A DNA stretch of 64,000 nucleotides from an uncultured Pelagibacteraceae bacterium (lineage in GTDB: Bacteria; Pseudomonadota; Alphaproteobacteria; Pelagibacterales; Pelagibacteraceae). The position numbers were made by a program, and so were the translations under genes. Below the pieces are notes generated by a model that had not been told where the DNA came from, did not search any database, and worked only from the letters and a program-made list of their open reading frames with translations. This document shows, one piece after another, positions 8,315 to 17,543 of the stretch (its first letter is position 1; each line of letters opens with the position of its first letter). The stretch is taken from assembly GCA_902590915.1 (NCBI GenBank), contig CACIYQ010000002.1:1-64000 (forward strand), written 5' to 3'.

Positions 8315-9055
8315 TTAAAAGTTCTCTAATTCTTTAAGCATTTTATTGCTAATTCCGTCACTTGAGGCTCTAATATTAATTCCATTATTGCTAAATTTAT
8401 TTAGATCATTTACGATCCCACCAGCTTCTCGTACCAGCAGTGATCCAGCTGCTACATCCCAAAGATTAATATCATTGTGAAAAAAACCATCAAATCTTCC
8501 GGCGGCCACATAAGCTAGATCTAAAGCTGCACAACCAGTGTAGCGCATATTAAAATTACTAAATTTTACTCCATCATGATTACTCGAAAACAAACAATCA
8601 TCTATGACATTTTTTTTTGATACTCTTAATCTTTGGTTATTGAGATAAGAACCTTTATTTTTTTCAGCAAAAAACATTTCGTCTTTGATAGGATCAAAAA
8701 TTAAACCACTGACTATTTCTTCATTTGACTGTAAAGCAATACAAATTGCAAAATGTGGGATACCATGAAGAAAGTTTGTTGTCCCATCAATTGGGTCGAT
8801 AATCCATATATTTTCCTCATCTTTATTTTTTATTTTTCCAACCTCTTCAGAAAGGAAAGAGTAATTTTTTTTAGTCTTACTAAGTTCCTCAATAATAATG
8901 TTTTCAACACGTTTATCTGTTTTAGTAACAAAATCTCGAGGACCCTTTTTAGATATTTGTAATTTTTCAACTTCACCAAAATCTCTAATTACCAACCTTG
9001 ATGCTTTCTCCACAGCCTTTACCATAACATTAAGATTTGAAGATATTGAAATCAT
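8315..9055 (-). CDS. suhB: Inositol monophosphatase family protein (SuhB-like)
   Basis: 246 residues with the full metal and substrate motifs of the family: SEEVG near residue 69, WIIDPIDGTTNFLHGIPHFA near 85-104, and WDVAAGSLLVREAGG near 199-213. These Mg-dependent enzymes dephosphorylate inositol or other sugar/nucleotide phosphates; SuhB also takes part in rRNA transcription antitermination in Escherichia coli. Which activity matters here cannot be seen. It starts 3 nt after the efp stop, at the end of the central-carbon run. Confidence 0.88.
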   Translation of the reverse strand: MISISSNLNVMVKAVEKASRLVIRDFGEVEKLQISKKGPRDFVTKTDKRVENIIIEELSKTKKNYSFLSEEVGKIKNKDEENIWIIDPIDGTTNFLHGIPHFAICIALQSNEEIVSGLIFDPIKDEMFFAEKNKGSYLNNQRLRVSKKNVIDDCLFSSNHDGVKFSNFNMRYTGCAALDLAYVAAGRFDGFFHNDINLWDVAAGSLLVREAGGIVNDLNKFSNNGINIRASSDGISNKMLKELENF

Positions 9056-9058
9056 ATT

Positions 9059-9619
9059 TTAAATTTTTTTTACGTATTCTAAATTTCTTGTATCAATTAT
9101 TACTTCGTCTCCTGACTCAATAAACGGAGGTACTTGAATATTTAACCCATTGTCAAGAGTTGCAGGTTTATATGATGATGAGACTGTTTGTCCTTTTAAA
9201 GATGCATCAGTTTTTTCTATTTTACACTTTACTTGGTTAGGAAGTTCAACCGAAATTGGATCTTCATTATAGAAATTTACAGAAACTTCAAGATTTTCTG
9301 ATAAAAGTTTTCCCTGATCTCCGACTACATTTTTTTTAATTTCTATTTGTTCAAAACTTTTTGGGTCCATTAAAAAATAATGATCTTCATCCTCATAAAG
9401 GTAATTAAATTTCACTTCCTCTAAAGAAGCCTTTTCAACAGTTTCACTTGATCTAAATCTTTCATTCAACTTTGTATGTTTTCCCACACTTTTCATTTCA
9501 ACTTGTGCAAAGGCACCACCTTTACCTGGTTTAACATGCTGGGTTTTTAGAACTTGCCATAAATCATTCTTATACTCTAAAAGCATCCCAACTCTTATCT
9601 CACCAGCATTAATTTTCAT
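9059..9619 (-). CDS. efp: Translation elongation factor P
   Basis: 186 residues, normal for EF-P. The N-terminal KOW-like domain contains the loop KTQHVKPGKGGAFAQVEMKS; the lysine in the PGKGG loop (about residue 34) is the position that carries the post-translational modification in other bacteria. The C-terminal OB domain ends with SGDEVIIDTRNLEYVKK. EF-P relieves ribosome stalling at polyproline. The ATG overlaps the thiE stop by 4 nt. No EF-P lysine ligase (epmA) is seen in this window. Confidence 0.95.
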   Translation of the reverse strand: MKINAGEIRVGMLLEYKNDLWQVLKTQHVKPGKGGAFAQVEMKSVGKHTKLNERFRSSETVEKASLEEVKFNYLYEDEDHYFLMDPKSFEQIEIKKNVVGDQGKLLSENLEVSVNFYNEDPISVELPNQVKCKIEKTDASLKGQTVSSSYKPATLDNGLNIQVPPFIESGDEVIIDTRNLEYVKKI

Positions 9620-10230
9620 TTTAATCTTTCCAACGCCTCCAATGGTTTATATTTTTTATTACTCCAAATATATCCCGAGATAGCTAAAAAATTTGCATTG
9701 TTCAATAACAGATTTTTATAATTTTTAGAATTAATACCTCCAATGGCTACAATTGGGGTTTTAGTAATTTTTTTAATCTTTTTTAAAATTTTGATATCCG
9801 CCACATGATTAGTTTTTTTAGTTTTAGATGAATAAAAAGCTCCAAAAGCTAAATAACTTGCCTTAGCTTTAATAGCTTTACGTGCTAAATTTAACGAATT
9901 GTTGCAGGTGATACCTATAATTTTCTTGCCTATTAACTTCCTTGCTTCCTTTATATCCATATCTTTTTGACCTAAATGACAACCATCAGCACCCAATCTC
10001 TTAGCAAGTATTGGATCGTCATTGATTAAAAATTTTACTTTATTTTTTTTACAGATATATTTTATCCTTCTTCCAATTAAAGTTTTATGTCTTAATGAAT
10101 ATTTCTTAAGCCTCAATTGAAAAAAACAAATTTTTCTTGTTTCTAGTAATTTTTGAAGATCCTTGAAGAATTTTTTATATAATTTGTTAGGAGAAATAAG
10201 ATAAATAAATTTCTTTTTATTTACTCTCAA
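9616..10230 (-). CDS. thiE: Thiamine phosphate synthase
   Basis: A TIM-barrel enzyme joining HMP pyrophosphate to the thiazole phosphate. Motifs: FLINDDPILAKRLGADGCHLGQ (Mg/pyrophosphate region, about 68-89), LAFGAFYSSKTKKTNHVAD, and VAIGGIN near 167. The frame is open to 10308 but that would overlap fba by 92 nt. I place the start at a TTG at 10230 (204 residues, the usual family length), giving a 14-nt overlap with fba. The start is uncertain because no ATG or GTG lies nearby. SAR11 bacteria are known to lack thiC and need external HMP, while keeping thiE and thiD, which fits both being in this window. Confidence 0.82.
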   Translation of the reverse strand: MRVNKKKFIYLISPNKLYKKFFKDLQKLLETRKICFFQLRLKKYSLRHKTLIGRRIKYICKKNKVKFLINDDPILAKRLGADGCHLGQKDMDIKEARKLIGKKIIGITCNNSLNLARKAIKAKASYLAFGAFYSSKTKKTNHVADIKILKKIKKITKTPIVAIGGINSKNYKNLLLNNANFLAISGYIWSNKKYKPLEALERLK

Positions 10231-11227
10231 GTTCTCTCGCCCATTTACCCTGAGCAGCCAATGTACACATTTTAGCTCTATGATTAAAAAGTTTTTGAGT
10301 TGCTCCAATGTCGTTCAAATTTTTAGACCATACTTTAAGTGCGCTTTGTTGAAGAGCTCTTCCATATGAGTACGTCATAATAAAATTGGTGTTATTATTT
10401 TTATTTATCAAATTTAAATTTTCTGTAGCCTCTAATTCAGATTGACCCCCTGATAAAAAGGCAATCCCAGGCACATCACTTGGTACTGAATTTTTAAGAC
10501 AATCAATTGTTTTAACTGACACTTCCTCACCGGGGATCTTTTCTTTTGATTGATTACCAGGTAATATCATATTTGGTTTTAAAATAATTCCTGAAATATC
10601 AACTTTATGTAAAATTAATTCCTCGAAGCATTTTTTTATAACCTCGGACGTTTTACTTAAACAAACATCTGCTGAATGTTCTCCATCCATTAATACTTCG
10701 GGCTCTACTATTGGGACCATTCCACTTTCTTGAGCTAGTGCTGAGTATCTCGCAAGTGCATGAGCATTACTATTTATTGCTAGCTTAGTTGGATATTTAT
10801 TATTGATAGAATAAACGCCTCTCCATTTTGTAAATCTTGCTCCAAGTTCGTAATATTTTTTCAATCTATTTCTAAGGCCATCCAAACCCTCAGTAATTTT
10901 TTCTTCAGGAGAGTTTGCTAATTCTACAGCACCTGTATCAACTTTTATTCCAGGCACAGCTCCTGATGCTGAAATTAGATCAGGGATTAATTTTCCAGAA
11001 CTTGTAGTTTGATTTATTGTTTCATCATAGAGAATGACCCCTCCAATACAATCTTTCATGCATTCAGATGAGAAAAGAATTTCCCTAAACAACAGTCTAT
11101 TTTCTGGAGTAGAATTTACATTTACTGCTGTAAGTCTTTTAGTCATAGTACCAGTGCTTTCATCTGCAGCAAGTATACCTTTACCTTTAGAAATTATTTT
11201 TAGTGCAATTTTATTTAGTTCTGACAT
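10217..11227 (-). CDS. fba: Class I fructose-bisphosphate aldolase
   Basis: 336 residues of the animal/plant-like class I family. Active-site pieces are in order: GILAADESTGTM (about 16-27), TKWRGVYSI (lysine near 136), VEPEVLMDGEHS (about 172) and the Schiff-base lysine in ILKPNMILPGNQ (about 214). It interconverts fructose-1,6-bisphosphate with dihydroxyacetone phosphate and glyceraldehyde-3-phosphate without a metal. It follows pgk directly (adjacent bases) in the run tkt-gap-pgk-fba, so these steps are coexpressed. Gluconeogenic use is likely because SAR11 strains generally lack the standard phosphofructokinase glycolysis (background knowledge). Confidence 0.94.
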   Translation of the reverse strand: MSELNKIALKIISKGKGILAADESTGTMTKRLTAVNVNSTPENRLLFREILFSSECMKDCIGGVILYDETINQTTSSGKLIPDLISASGAVPGIKVDTGAVELANSPEEKITEGLDGLRNRLKKYYELGARFTKWRGVYSINNKYPTKLAINSNAHALARYSALAQESGMVPIVEPEVLMDGEHSADVCLSKTSEVIKKCFEELILHKVDISGIILKPNMILPGNQSKEKIPGEEVSVKTIDCLKNSVPSDVPGIAFLSGGQSELEATENLNLINKNNNTNFIMTYSYGRALQQSALKVWSKNLNDIGATQKLFNHRAKMCTLAAQGKWARELESK

Positions 11228-12409
11228 TTATTGATTCAGAGCTGTTATACCAGGAAGATTTTTACCTTCAAGATATTCTATAAACGCTCCACCTGCAGTT
11301 GAAACAAAATTAAAACTATCTACAGCTTTAATGCTATTTAATAATGATACCGTATCTCCTCCACCAGCAACTGAAAAAATTCTGTTTAATTTATTATTTT
11401 TAATTATTGTCTTTGCTATTTCAATACTGCCGTTTGCAAAGTTTGGGTTTTCAAAATATCCAGCAGGTCCATTCCATAATATGGTCTTACTTGAATTAAT
11501 AACACTTTTTATTTTATTTATAGTTTTTGGACCGATGTCTAAAATCATTTCATCGTTCAAAATTTCATTTAATTTTTTTTTTTTGCTTGATCCATTTAAA
11601 TTTCTAGATACTAGCACATCTTCTGGATAAGTTATTTCACACTTTTCTTTTTCTGAAAATGAAATAATTTCTTCAATTATTTTTTTACAATTTTTTTCTT
11701 TAATGGATTTTCCAATATTGTGACCGAAGTACTCAATAAAATTATTAGCCATACCGCCAACAATAATAATATTGTCAAATTTTGGTATAAGATTTTTAAT
11801 AATTTCAATTTTGGTTGAAATCTTAGACCCTCCAATTATACAGGATATTGGTTTTGTGATTTCAGATGTAATTTTAGTAAGAGCATCAACCTCTAAATCT
11901 AGTTGTAATCCAGAAAATGAAGGCAAGAATTTAGAAACTTCAACAATTGATGTATGTGATCGATGAGAACAAGAAAAAGCATCATTAACATAAAGATCAC
12001 CAAGATTTGCAAGGTGTTTTGCAAAATTATTATCATTTTTTTCTTCTTCTGGATAAAACCTTATATTTTCTAGCATTAAAATTTCCTCGTCAAATTTATC
12101 GAAGAAATCTTTTTTTTCAATTTCATTGATATTTTGTGTAATCAGTCTCACATTTAAACCTAATTGGTCTTGTAAATTTTCACAAATTGGCTTTAATGAA
12201 AGCTCTTTTGAAATTTTACCTTTTGGCCTACCTACGTGAGATAAAATAATAATTTTAGTTTTTTGTTTATTTAGAAATTTTAAAGTAGGTAAAATTTTAT
12301 CTATTCTAGTTGTGTCACTTATTTTTCCTTTAATTAAGGGAACATTTAAATCCAATCTTAATAGTATTTTTTTATCACGTAGATTTGTTTCGTTCCTGAT
12401 ACTTTTCAT
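11228..12409 (-). CDS. pgk: Phosphoglycerate kinase
   Basis: 393 residues, normal for the family. It begins with LLRLDLNVPL (about 16-25). Later come the hinge and nucleotide-binding motifs WNGPAGYFENPNFANGS (about 315) and VAGGGDTVSLL (about 352). The enzyme interconverts 1,3-bisphosphoglycerate/ADP and 3-phosphoglycerate/ATP in the cytoplasm. The ATG at 12409 overlaps the last base of the gap stop, and the gene ends right where fba begins, showing tight translational coupling. Confidence 0.96.
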   Translation of the reverse strand: MKSIRNETNLRDKKILLRLDLNVPLIKGKISDTTRIDKILPTLKFLNKQKTKIIILSHVGRPKGKISKELSLKPICENLQDQLGLNVRLITQNINEIEKKDFFDKFDEEILMLENIRFYPEEEKNDNNFAKHLANLGDLYVNDAFSCSHRSHTSIVEVSKFLPSFSGLQLDLEVDALTKITSEITKPISCIIGGSKISTKIEIIKNLIPKFDNIIIVGGMANNFIEYFGHNIGKSIKEKNCKKIIEEIISFSEKEKCEITYPEDVLVSRNLNGSSKKKKLNEILNDEMILDIGPKTINKIKSVINSSKTILWNGPAGYFENPNFANGSIEIAKTIIKNNKLNRIFSVAGGGDTVSLLNSIKAVDSFNFVSTAGGAFIEYLEGKNLPGITALNQ

Positions 12410-13416
12410 TAATAGAATTTATGCAAATTTTCTGCGATATCACACATTCTATTAGAAAAGCCCCATTCGTTATCATACCAAGCGGAAATTTTACCCATAT
12501 TGGCTCCAACCACATTTGTTAAAGACGCATCAATAATTGCTGAGGCTGAATTATGATTGAAATCAACTGAAACTAATCTTTCATGTGTAACTTCTAAAAT
12601 TTCTTTTAATTCTTTTTTTGAAGCTATTTCAAATACATTGTTTATACTTTTTATATTAATTTTTTTTTTAGTACAAAAAACTAATTCTACAAGTGAAACA
12701 TTCGGTGTCGGTACTCGCATCGCCACACCTTCTAACTTTCCTTTCAGACTTGGAATTATTTCACCTATCGATTTTGATGCTCCTGTGTATGTAGGTACAA
12801 TCGATTGGCTTGCAGATCGTGCTCTTCTTGGATCTTTATGAGAATTATCTAAAATTCTTTGGTCACTTGTAAATGAATGAATTGTTGTCATAAAACCTTT
12901 TTCAATTACAAATTTTTTGTGAATAACATTTACAATCGGTGCCAAACAATTCGTAGTACATGAGGCAGCTGAGATTATTTTATCTTTTTTAGACAAGGTA
13001 TTTTGATTAACACCAAAAACGATCGTTTTGTCTGCATTTTTGCAAGGAGCGGAAACAATTACTTTTTTCGCACCATTTTTTATATGGGCTTCAAGTTTTT
13101 CTCTTGAGTTAAATTTACCAGTACATTCTAAAACATATTCAACACCATATTTTTTCCAATTGATTTTTTCGATCTTAGGCTCTTGAGAAAATGAAATTTT
13201 TTGATTATTTATTATTAAGTGATTTTCATCAAAATTAATATCAGCATTAAATTTTCCATGGACAGAATCGTATTTAATTAATCTACTTGTACTCTCTGAA
13301 TTTGATCTATTATTAATGTGTTGAATTTTCAAATTTTTGTTTTGACTTTCAAAAATTGATCTAACAATCATTCGACCAATTCTACCCAATCCATTGATCC
13401 CAATTTTGACCACCAT
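12409..13416 (-). CDS. gap: Glyceraldehyde-3-phosphate dehydrogenase
   Basis: 335 residues. N-terminal NAD loop INGLGRIGRMIVRS (about 7-20), catalytic cysteine in SAASCTTNCLAP (about 150-161) and the C-terminal WYDNEWGFSNRM motif are all present. It oxidises glyceraldehyde-3-phosphate to 1,3-bisphosphoglycerate. It starts 2 nt after tkt and overlaps pgk by 1 nt. A leucine/isoleucine-poor, lysine-rich composition reflects the AT-rich genome rather than any change of function. Confidence 0.96.
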   Translation of the reverse strand: MVVKIGINGLGRIGRMIVRSIFESQNKNLKIQHINNRSNSESTSRLIKYDSVHGKFNADINFDENHLIINNQKISFSQEPKIEKINWKKYGVEYVLECTGKFNSREKLEAHIKNGAKKVIVSAPCKNADKTIVFGVNQNTLSKKDKIISAASCTTNCLAPIVNVIHKKFVIEKGFMTTIHSFTSDQRILDNSHKDPRRARSASQSIVPTYTGASKSIGEIIPSLKGKLEGVAMRVPTPNVSLVELVFCTKKKINIKSINNVFEIASKKELKEILEVTHERLVSVDFNHNSASAIIDASLTNVVGANMGKISAWYDNEWGFSNRMCDIAENLHKFY

Positions 13417-13418
13417 AA

Positions 13419-15377
13419 TTAATTTCTTAGCATCTTCTTAGTTTTACTAACAATATTTGAAACTGTTAATCCAAAATGATTAAAAATATCTTTGTAGGGT
13501 GCACTCTTACCAAATTCGTTAATTCCGAAAGTTAAACCTAAACTTCCTACATATTTTTTCCAATAATCGCTTGATCCAGCTTCAATTGAAATTTTAAATT
13601 TAGTTTCGTTTAAAATTTTATTTTTATATAATTTTGACTGTAGATCAAAAAGCTCCATCGATGGCATAGATATAACTTTTGAATATATTTTATCTTTGGC
13701 TAATTTATGACTGGTTTCAATTGCCAAATTAACCTCTGAGCCACTTGCAAATATTGTTAAAATAATTTTATTATTAGTTCTCAAAACTTCATAAGCTCCT
13801 GAAGAACATTTATTTACACTTGTATAAGATTTTCTTATTGGATTTAGACTTTGTCTTGTTAATGATAAAATACTTGGTGTTTTTGAACTTTTTAAAGCAT
13901 GTTCCCAACATTCTATTGTTTCAACTCTATCTGCTGGTCTAAAAACATTTAAATTTGGAATAGATCGTAATCCTGATAGCTGCTCAATTGGCTGATGGGT
14001 TGGTCCGTCCTCTCCAAGCCCTACTGAGTCATGAGTCATTACGTAAATTACTCTTTTTTGCATCAACGCAGACAATCTAATAGAGGGTTTACAATAATCG
14101 GAAAATATTAAAAAAGTACCACCGTAAGGAATTAAATCACCATAAAGTGCAATACCATTCATAACTCCACTCATTGCATGTTCTCTTACTCCGTAGTGGA
14201 TATAATCTCCACTAAAATCTCCAGGTTTAATTATTTTTTGATGTTTTGTTTTTGTATTATTTGATCCTGCCAAATCAGCAGAACCACCAATTAAGTTATG
14301 GTTTTGGCTTGTTAATGCCGTCAAAGTAATTTCAGAACATTTTCTTGTAGCTAAATTTTTAGGTTCTTTAATTGCAGCTCTTTTCTGCTGTTTGAATATA
14401 TTTGAAAAATTATTTTTTTTTATTTTTTTTAATTTTTTTTTATTTTTGTTAAATTTTTTAATCCATTTTTTTTCTATAATTTCACCCTTTTGACCAATTT
14501 TTCTCCACTCCTTTAAAAGTTTTTTAGGAATATAAAAAGGCTTACTTTTCCAATTTAGATTTTTTCTAACAAGTTTAATTTCTTCCAAACCTAAAGGGCT
14601 TCCATGAGAAGATGCTTTGCCTGATTTATTTGGTGAGCCATATCCAATTTTTGTTTTACATGAAATAACAGTTGGTTTTTTTGATTTTTGCACATTTTTT
14701 AAAGCTTTAAATATTTCTTTTTCATTATGTCCGTTTATTAAAATATAATCCCAACCATAACTCTCAAATCTTTTTTTAAAATTATCTGAAACAGCAAGAT
14801 CAGTAGGCCCATCAATTGAAATTGAATTGTTATCGAAAAGCACTACTAAATTTTTAAGCTTCAAGTGACCTGCTAAGCTCATTGCCTCATGACTTATTCC
14901 TTCCATTAAACAACCATCTCCAGCTAAAACATAGGTTTTGTGATCAATTAATTCATTTCCTAATTTTTTTTTTAAAATTTCTTCTGCGAATGCAAATCCT
15001 ACTGCGTTGGCAATTCCTTGCCCAAGAGGTCCTGTTGTTGTTTCTATACCAGAATTTGCGTGGTATTCAGGGTGACCAGCACAAATTGAGTTTAGCTGTC
15101 TAAAATTTTTTATATTATTCAATGTAATGCTCTTATATCCGGTTAAAAACAGCAAAGAGTACAATAGCATTGATCCGTGACCTGCAGACAAAACGAATCT
15201 ATCTCTATTCATCCAATTTGGATTTTTAGGATTAAATTTTAAAAAACTCTTAAATAGTACAGTTACAACATCAGCCATACCCATTGGCATGCCTGGGTGA
15301 CCAGAATTGGCCTTTTGAACTGCATCAATTGACAAAAATCTTATACAATTTGCTAAATCATTATGTAGTTTATTCAA
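13419..15377 (-). CDS. tkt: Transketolase
   Basis: 652 residues, close to the usual 660. The thiamine diphosphate domain has SGHPGMPMGMADV near 25, AGDGCLMEGISHEAMSLAGH near 153 and the LFDNN metal ligand near 186. The pyrimidine domain has the GVREHAMSGVMNGIAL motif near 398 and HDSVGLGEDGPTHQPIEQL near 450. It moves two-carbon units between sugar phosphates. It heads the minus-strand run of central-carbon genes, with the promoter presumably in the 51-bp gap shared with the divergent coiled-coil gene. A lysine/asparagine-rich insert around 305-330 links domains. Confidence 0.96.
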   Translation of the reverse strand: MNKLHNDLANCIRFLSIDAVQKANSGHPGMPMGMADVVTVLFKSFLKFNPKNPNWMNRDRFVLSAGHGSMLLYSLLFLTGYKSITLNNIKNFRQLNSICAGHPEYHANSGIETTTGPLGQGIANAVGFAFAEEILKKKLGNELIDHKTYVLAGDGCLMEGISHEAMSLAGHLKLKNLVVLFDNNSISIDGPTDLAVSDNFKKRFESYGWDYILINGHNEKEIFKALKNVQKSKKPTVISCKTKIGYGSPNKSGKASSHGSPLGLEEIKLVRKNLNWKSKPFYIPKKLLKEWRKIGQKGEIIEKKWIKKFNKNKKKLKKIKKNNFSNIFKQQKRAAIKEPKNLATRKCSEITLTALTSQNHNLIGGSADLAGSNNTKTKHQKIIKPGDFSGDYIHYGVREHAMSGVMNGIALYGDLIPYGGTFLIFSDYCKPSIRLSALMQKRVIYVMTHDSVGLGEDGPTHQPIEQLSGLRSIPNLNVFRPADRVETIECWEHALKSSKTPSILSLTRQSLNPIRKSYTSVNKCSSGAYEVLRTNNKIILTIFASGSEVNLAIETSHKLAKDKIYSKVISMPSMELFDLQSKLYKNKILNETKFKISIEAGSSDYWKKYVGSLGLTFGINEFGKSAPYKDIFNHFGLTVSNIVSKTKKMLRN

Positions 15378-15428
15378 AATTATCCTGACTAGACTAAGAA
15401 GAATCTATTTAATACTATATCTATATAT

Positions 15429-15752
15429 ATGAATTCTATAAACGAAAAAGAAAAAAAACTAATTTCACTTTTAGATCAATTAAAAAATTTAGACCTCACT
15501 AATCCAGAATTGCAAAATAATATTGAAAATTTAAGTAAACAAAAAAATCAATTAGAAATTGAAAAAAATGAATTTGAAAATAAATACAAGGCACTGATGG
15601 AGGAGCATGAAATTCTATCAAAAAAACTTGAGGAAATTAAAAAAAAAGAAAAAAAAGAGGAGAGAAAACAAATCGAGTTTTCTGAAAAAATTGATGAATT
15701 AAATCAAGAAACAGATACTTTATTAGAAGAAATTGATAAATGGCAAATGTAA
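15429..15752 (+). CDS. Small coiled-coil protein preceding zapA (DUF4164-like)
   Basis: 107 residues, almost entirely charged coiled coil (E, K, L, N heptads from about residue 20 to 105), with no catalytic motif and no signal peptide. In many Alphaproteobacteria a short coiled-coil protein of this kind sits directly before zapA; the overlap of 13 nt with zapA here supports coexpression and a possible role with the division ring. The function is not established and the family name is tentative. Confidence 0.65.
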   Translation: MNSINEKEKKLISLLDQLKNLDLTNPELQNNIENLSKQKNQLEIEKNEFENKYKALMEEHEILSKKLEEIKKKEKKEERKQIEFSEKIDELNQETDTLLEEIDKWQM

Positions 15753-16186
15753 GTATAAAATTCAATAATAAAGAATTCATATTGTCCTGTGACGATGGAC
15801 AAGAGGAACATTTAGAGGAATTACTAATTCAAATTAGCAAAAAGTTTAACAATTTAAAAAATGATTTAGGCAATTTGGGAGAGAATAAGCTTCTGTTAAT
15901 TACAGCAGTGAAAATAATGGATGAATATTATGAGACTAAAAAGAAGGTTGAGCAAAGAAAAAATGAATTTAAAGATTTGTCAAATAAATTTAAAGAACTT
16001 AAATCGTTAATTTATGAGTATCGAGATAAAAAAGAGGGTGAAATAAAAAAACTTAAGTTAAATCATGATGATTTTAAAGTTGAAATTGAGAATAATCAAA
16101 AAAAATATGAACAGTTAATTGATGAAGCGGCTGATCAAATATCAAATTTTGTCAAAAGAGCAAAAATAAACAACCTATCCCAATAA
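15740..16186 (+). CDS. zapA: Cell division protein ZapA
   Basis: 148 residues. The N-terminal globular domain (about 1-65) has the ZapA pattern ANVSIKFNNKEFILSCDDGQEEHL, then a long KFNNLKND helix and LLLITAVKIMDEYYE. The rest (about 66-140) is coiled coil used for dimer/tetramer formation. ZapA stabilises FtsZ bundles at mid-cell. It is longer than E. coli ZapA (109) but similar to alphaproteobacterial ones. It overlaps the upstream coiled-coil gene and ends 4 nt before fthC, leaving no room for the 6S RNA that often occupies that slot. Confidence 0.88.
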   Translation: MANVSIKFNNKEFILSCDDGQEEHLEELLIQISKKFNNLKNDLGNLGENKLLLITAVKIMDEYYETKKKVEQRKNEFKDLSNKFKELKSLIYEYRDKKEGEIKKLKLNHDDFKVEIENNQKKYEQLIDEAADQISNFVKRAKINNLSQ

Positions 16187-16190
16187 ATTT

Positions 16191-16733
16191 GTGATTAAAT
16201 CAAAGTTAAGAGATTCAATATTAAAAGTAAGAAAAAATAACTCAAAAAAAAAAATCAATTTAAATCCAAGTAGTATCTATTCGTATCTAAGCAAAAAAAA
16301 ATATAATTTAAAAATTGTAGGTGGATATTATGCAACAAATTTTGAGATTGACGATTTAAAAATTTTAAATTTTTTTTTTAAAAAAGGTTCTACAATTTCA
16401 CTTCCAAAAATTAAAAAAAAAGGTCAAATGGATTTTTATAAATGGTACAAAAATGAACCCTTGATAATTAATAAATATGGTATCCCAGAACCAGGGAGCA
16501 ATTACAGAATTTATCCTGACATTTTATTTGTTCCATTGGTGGCATTTGATAAAAAATTAAATAGATTAGGTTATGGAGGTGGTTTCTATGACCGTTATAT
16601 TCAAAAAATATCAAAGATTAAAAAAACAGTAAAAGTTGGCCTTGCTTTTTCTTTTCAAAAATTAAAAACCATACCAGTTAAGAAACATGATAAGAAACTA
16701 GATATAATTATAACCGAGAAAGATATTATTTAA
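16191..16733 (+). CDS. fthC: 5-formyltetrahydrofolate cyclo-ligase
   Basis: 180 residues starting at GTG (16191); no ATG lies nearby in frame upstream. The N-terminal basic segment KSKLRDSILKVRKNNS is the usual ATP-phosphate site, and the C-terminal motif RLGYGGGFYDRYI (about 124-136) is the diagnostic loop of this family, preceded by DILFVPLVAFDKK. It converts 5-formyl-THF to 5,10-methenyl-THF using ATP. Neighbours: zapA 4 nt upstream, ymdB overlapping by 1 nt downstream. Confidence 0.88.
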   Translation: MIKSKLRDSILKVRKNNSKKKINLNPSSIYSYLSKKKYNLKIVGGYYATNFEIDDLKILNFFFKKGSTISLPKIKKKGQMDFYKWYKNEPLIINKYGIPEPGSNYRIYPDILFVPLVAFDKKLNRLGYGGGFYDRYIQKISKIKKTVKVGLAFSFQKLKTIPVKKHDKKLDIIITEKDII

Positions 16734-17533
16734 TGAAAATATTATTTTTAGGTGATGTTGTGGGTGTTGCAGGTTGTTCAAAGCTAACTAATAATCTTTT
16801 AAATGAAATTAGATCAAAAAATATTGATTTTGTAATTGTAAATGGTGAAAATGCGTCTTCCCAAGGGGTAGGACTTACAAAAGAAATATGTAAAGATTTT
16901 TTTAATTGTGGAGTAAATGTTATCACAACAGGAAATCATGTTTGGGATCAAAAAGAAATTATGGAGTATATTGATAAAGAAGAGAGATTATTGCGTCCTA
17001 AAAATCTTTTTGAACCTGCGCCTGGAAAAGGATTTAATATTTATAAAACAAACAACAATATAAAAATTGGTGTTTTAAATTTGATGGGAAACGTCTTTAT
17101 GAAAAAGTGTGAGGATGTTTTTCAAGCATCAAAGAAATTTTTGAGCGAAAACAAATTAAAAGAAGATTATGATATACTTATTGTTGATTTTCATGGTGAA
17201 ATTACAAGTGAAAAAAATGCTATCGGCCATTTTTTTGATGGCAAAGCTACCCTCGTTGTTGGAACTCATACCCATATTCCAACCAATGATGCAAGAATTT
17301 TAAAGAGTGGTACAGGATATCAAACTGATGCTGGTATGTGCGGTGACTATGACTCTGTTATTGGTATGAACAAGGAAAATTCATTAAATAGATTTTTTAA
17401 AAAAAACTCCACTAAACATTTTCCAGCTGTTGGTGAAGCCACTTTAAGTGGTGTTATGATTGAATGTAATATAGAAACTGGCTTAGCAAAGAACATTCAG
17501 AGCTATATATATGGAAATCTTATTAAAAATTGA
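16733..17533 (+). CDS. YmdB-family metallophosphoesterase
   Basis: 266 residues with metal-binding motifs of the calcineurin-like fold: FLGDVVG (residues 4-10), NGENASSQGVGLT near 39, TGNHVWDQKEI near 65, DFHGEITSEKNAIGHFFDG near 145 and VGTHTHIPTNDARIL near 170. Bacillus YmdB is a cyclic-nucleotide phosphodiesterase that affects RNA turnover and cell differentiation; the role in Alphaproteobacteria is not established. Its ATG overlaps the fthC stop by one base, and yebC follows after 10 nt. Confidence 0.88.
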   Translation: MKILFLGDVVGVAGCSKLTNNLLNEIRSKNIDFVIVNGENASSQGVGLTKEICKDFFNCGVNVITTGNHVWDQKEIMEYIDKEERLLRPKNLFEPAPGKGFNIYKTNNNIKIGVLNLMGNVFMKKCEDVFQASKKFLSENKLKEDYDILIVDFHGEITSEKNAIGHFFDGKATLVVGTHTHIPTNDARILKSGTGYQTDAGMCGDYDSVIGMNKENSLNRFFKKNSTKHFPAVGEATLSGVMIECNIETGLAKNIQSYIYGNLIKN

Positions 17534-17543
17534 GTAATTACCT

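Noticed and set aside
10231-10308. Extension of thiE upstream of 10230
   Set aside because: It would lie inside the conserved C-terminus of fba and has no ThiE similarity.
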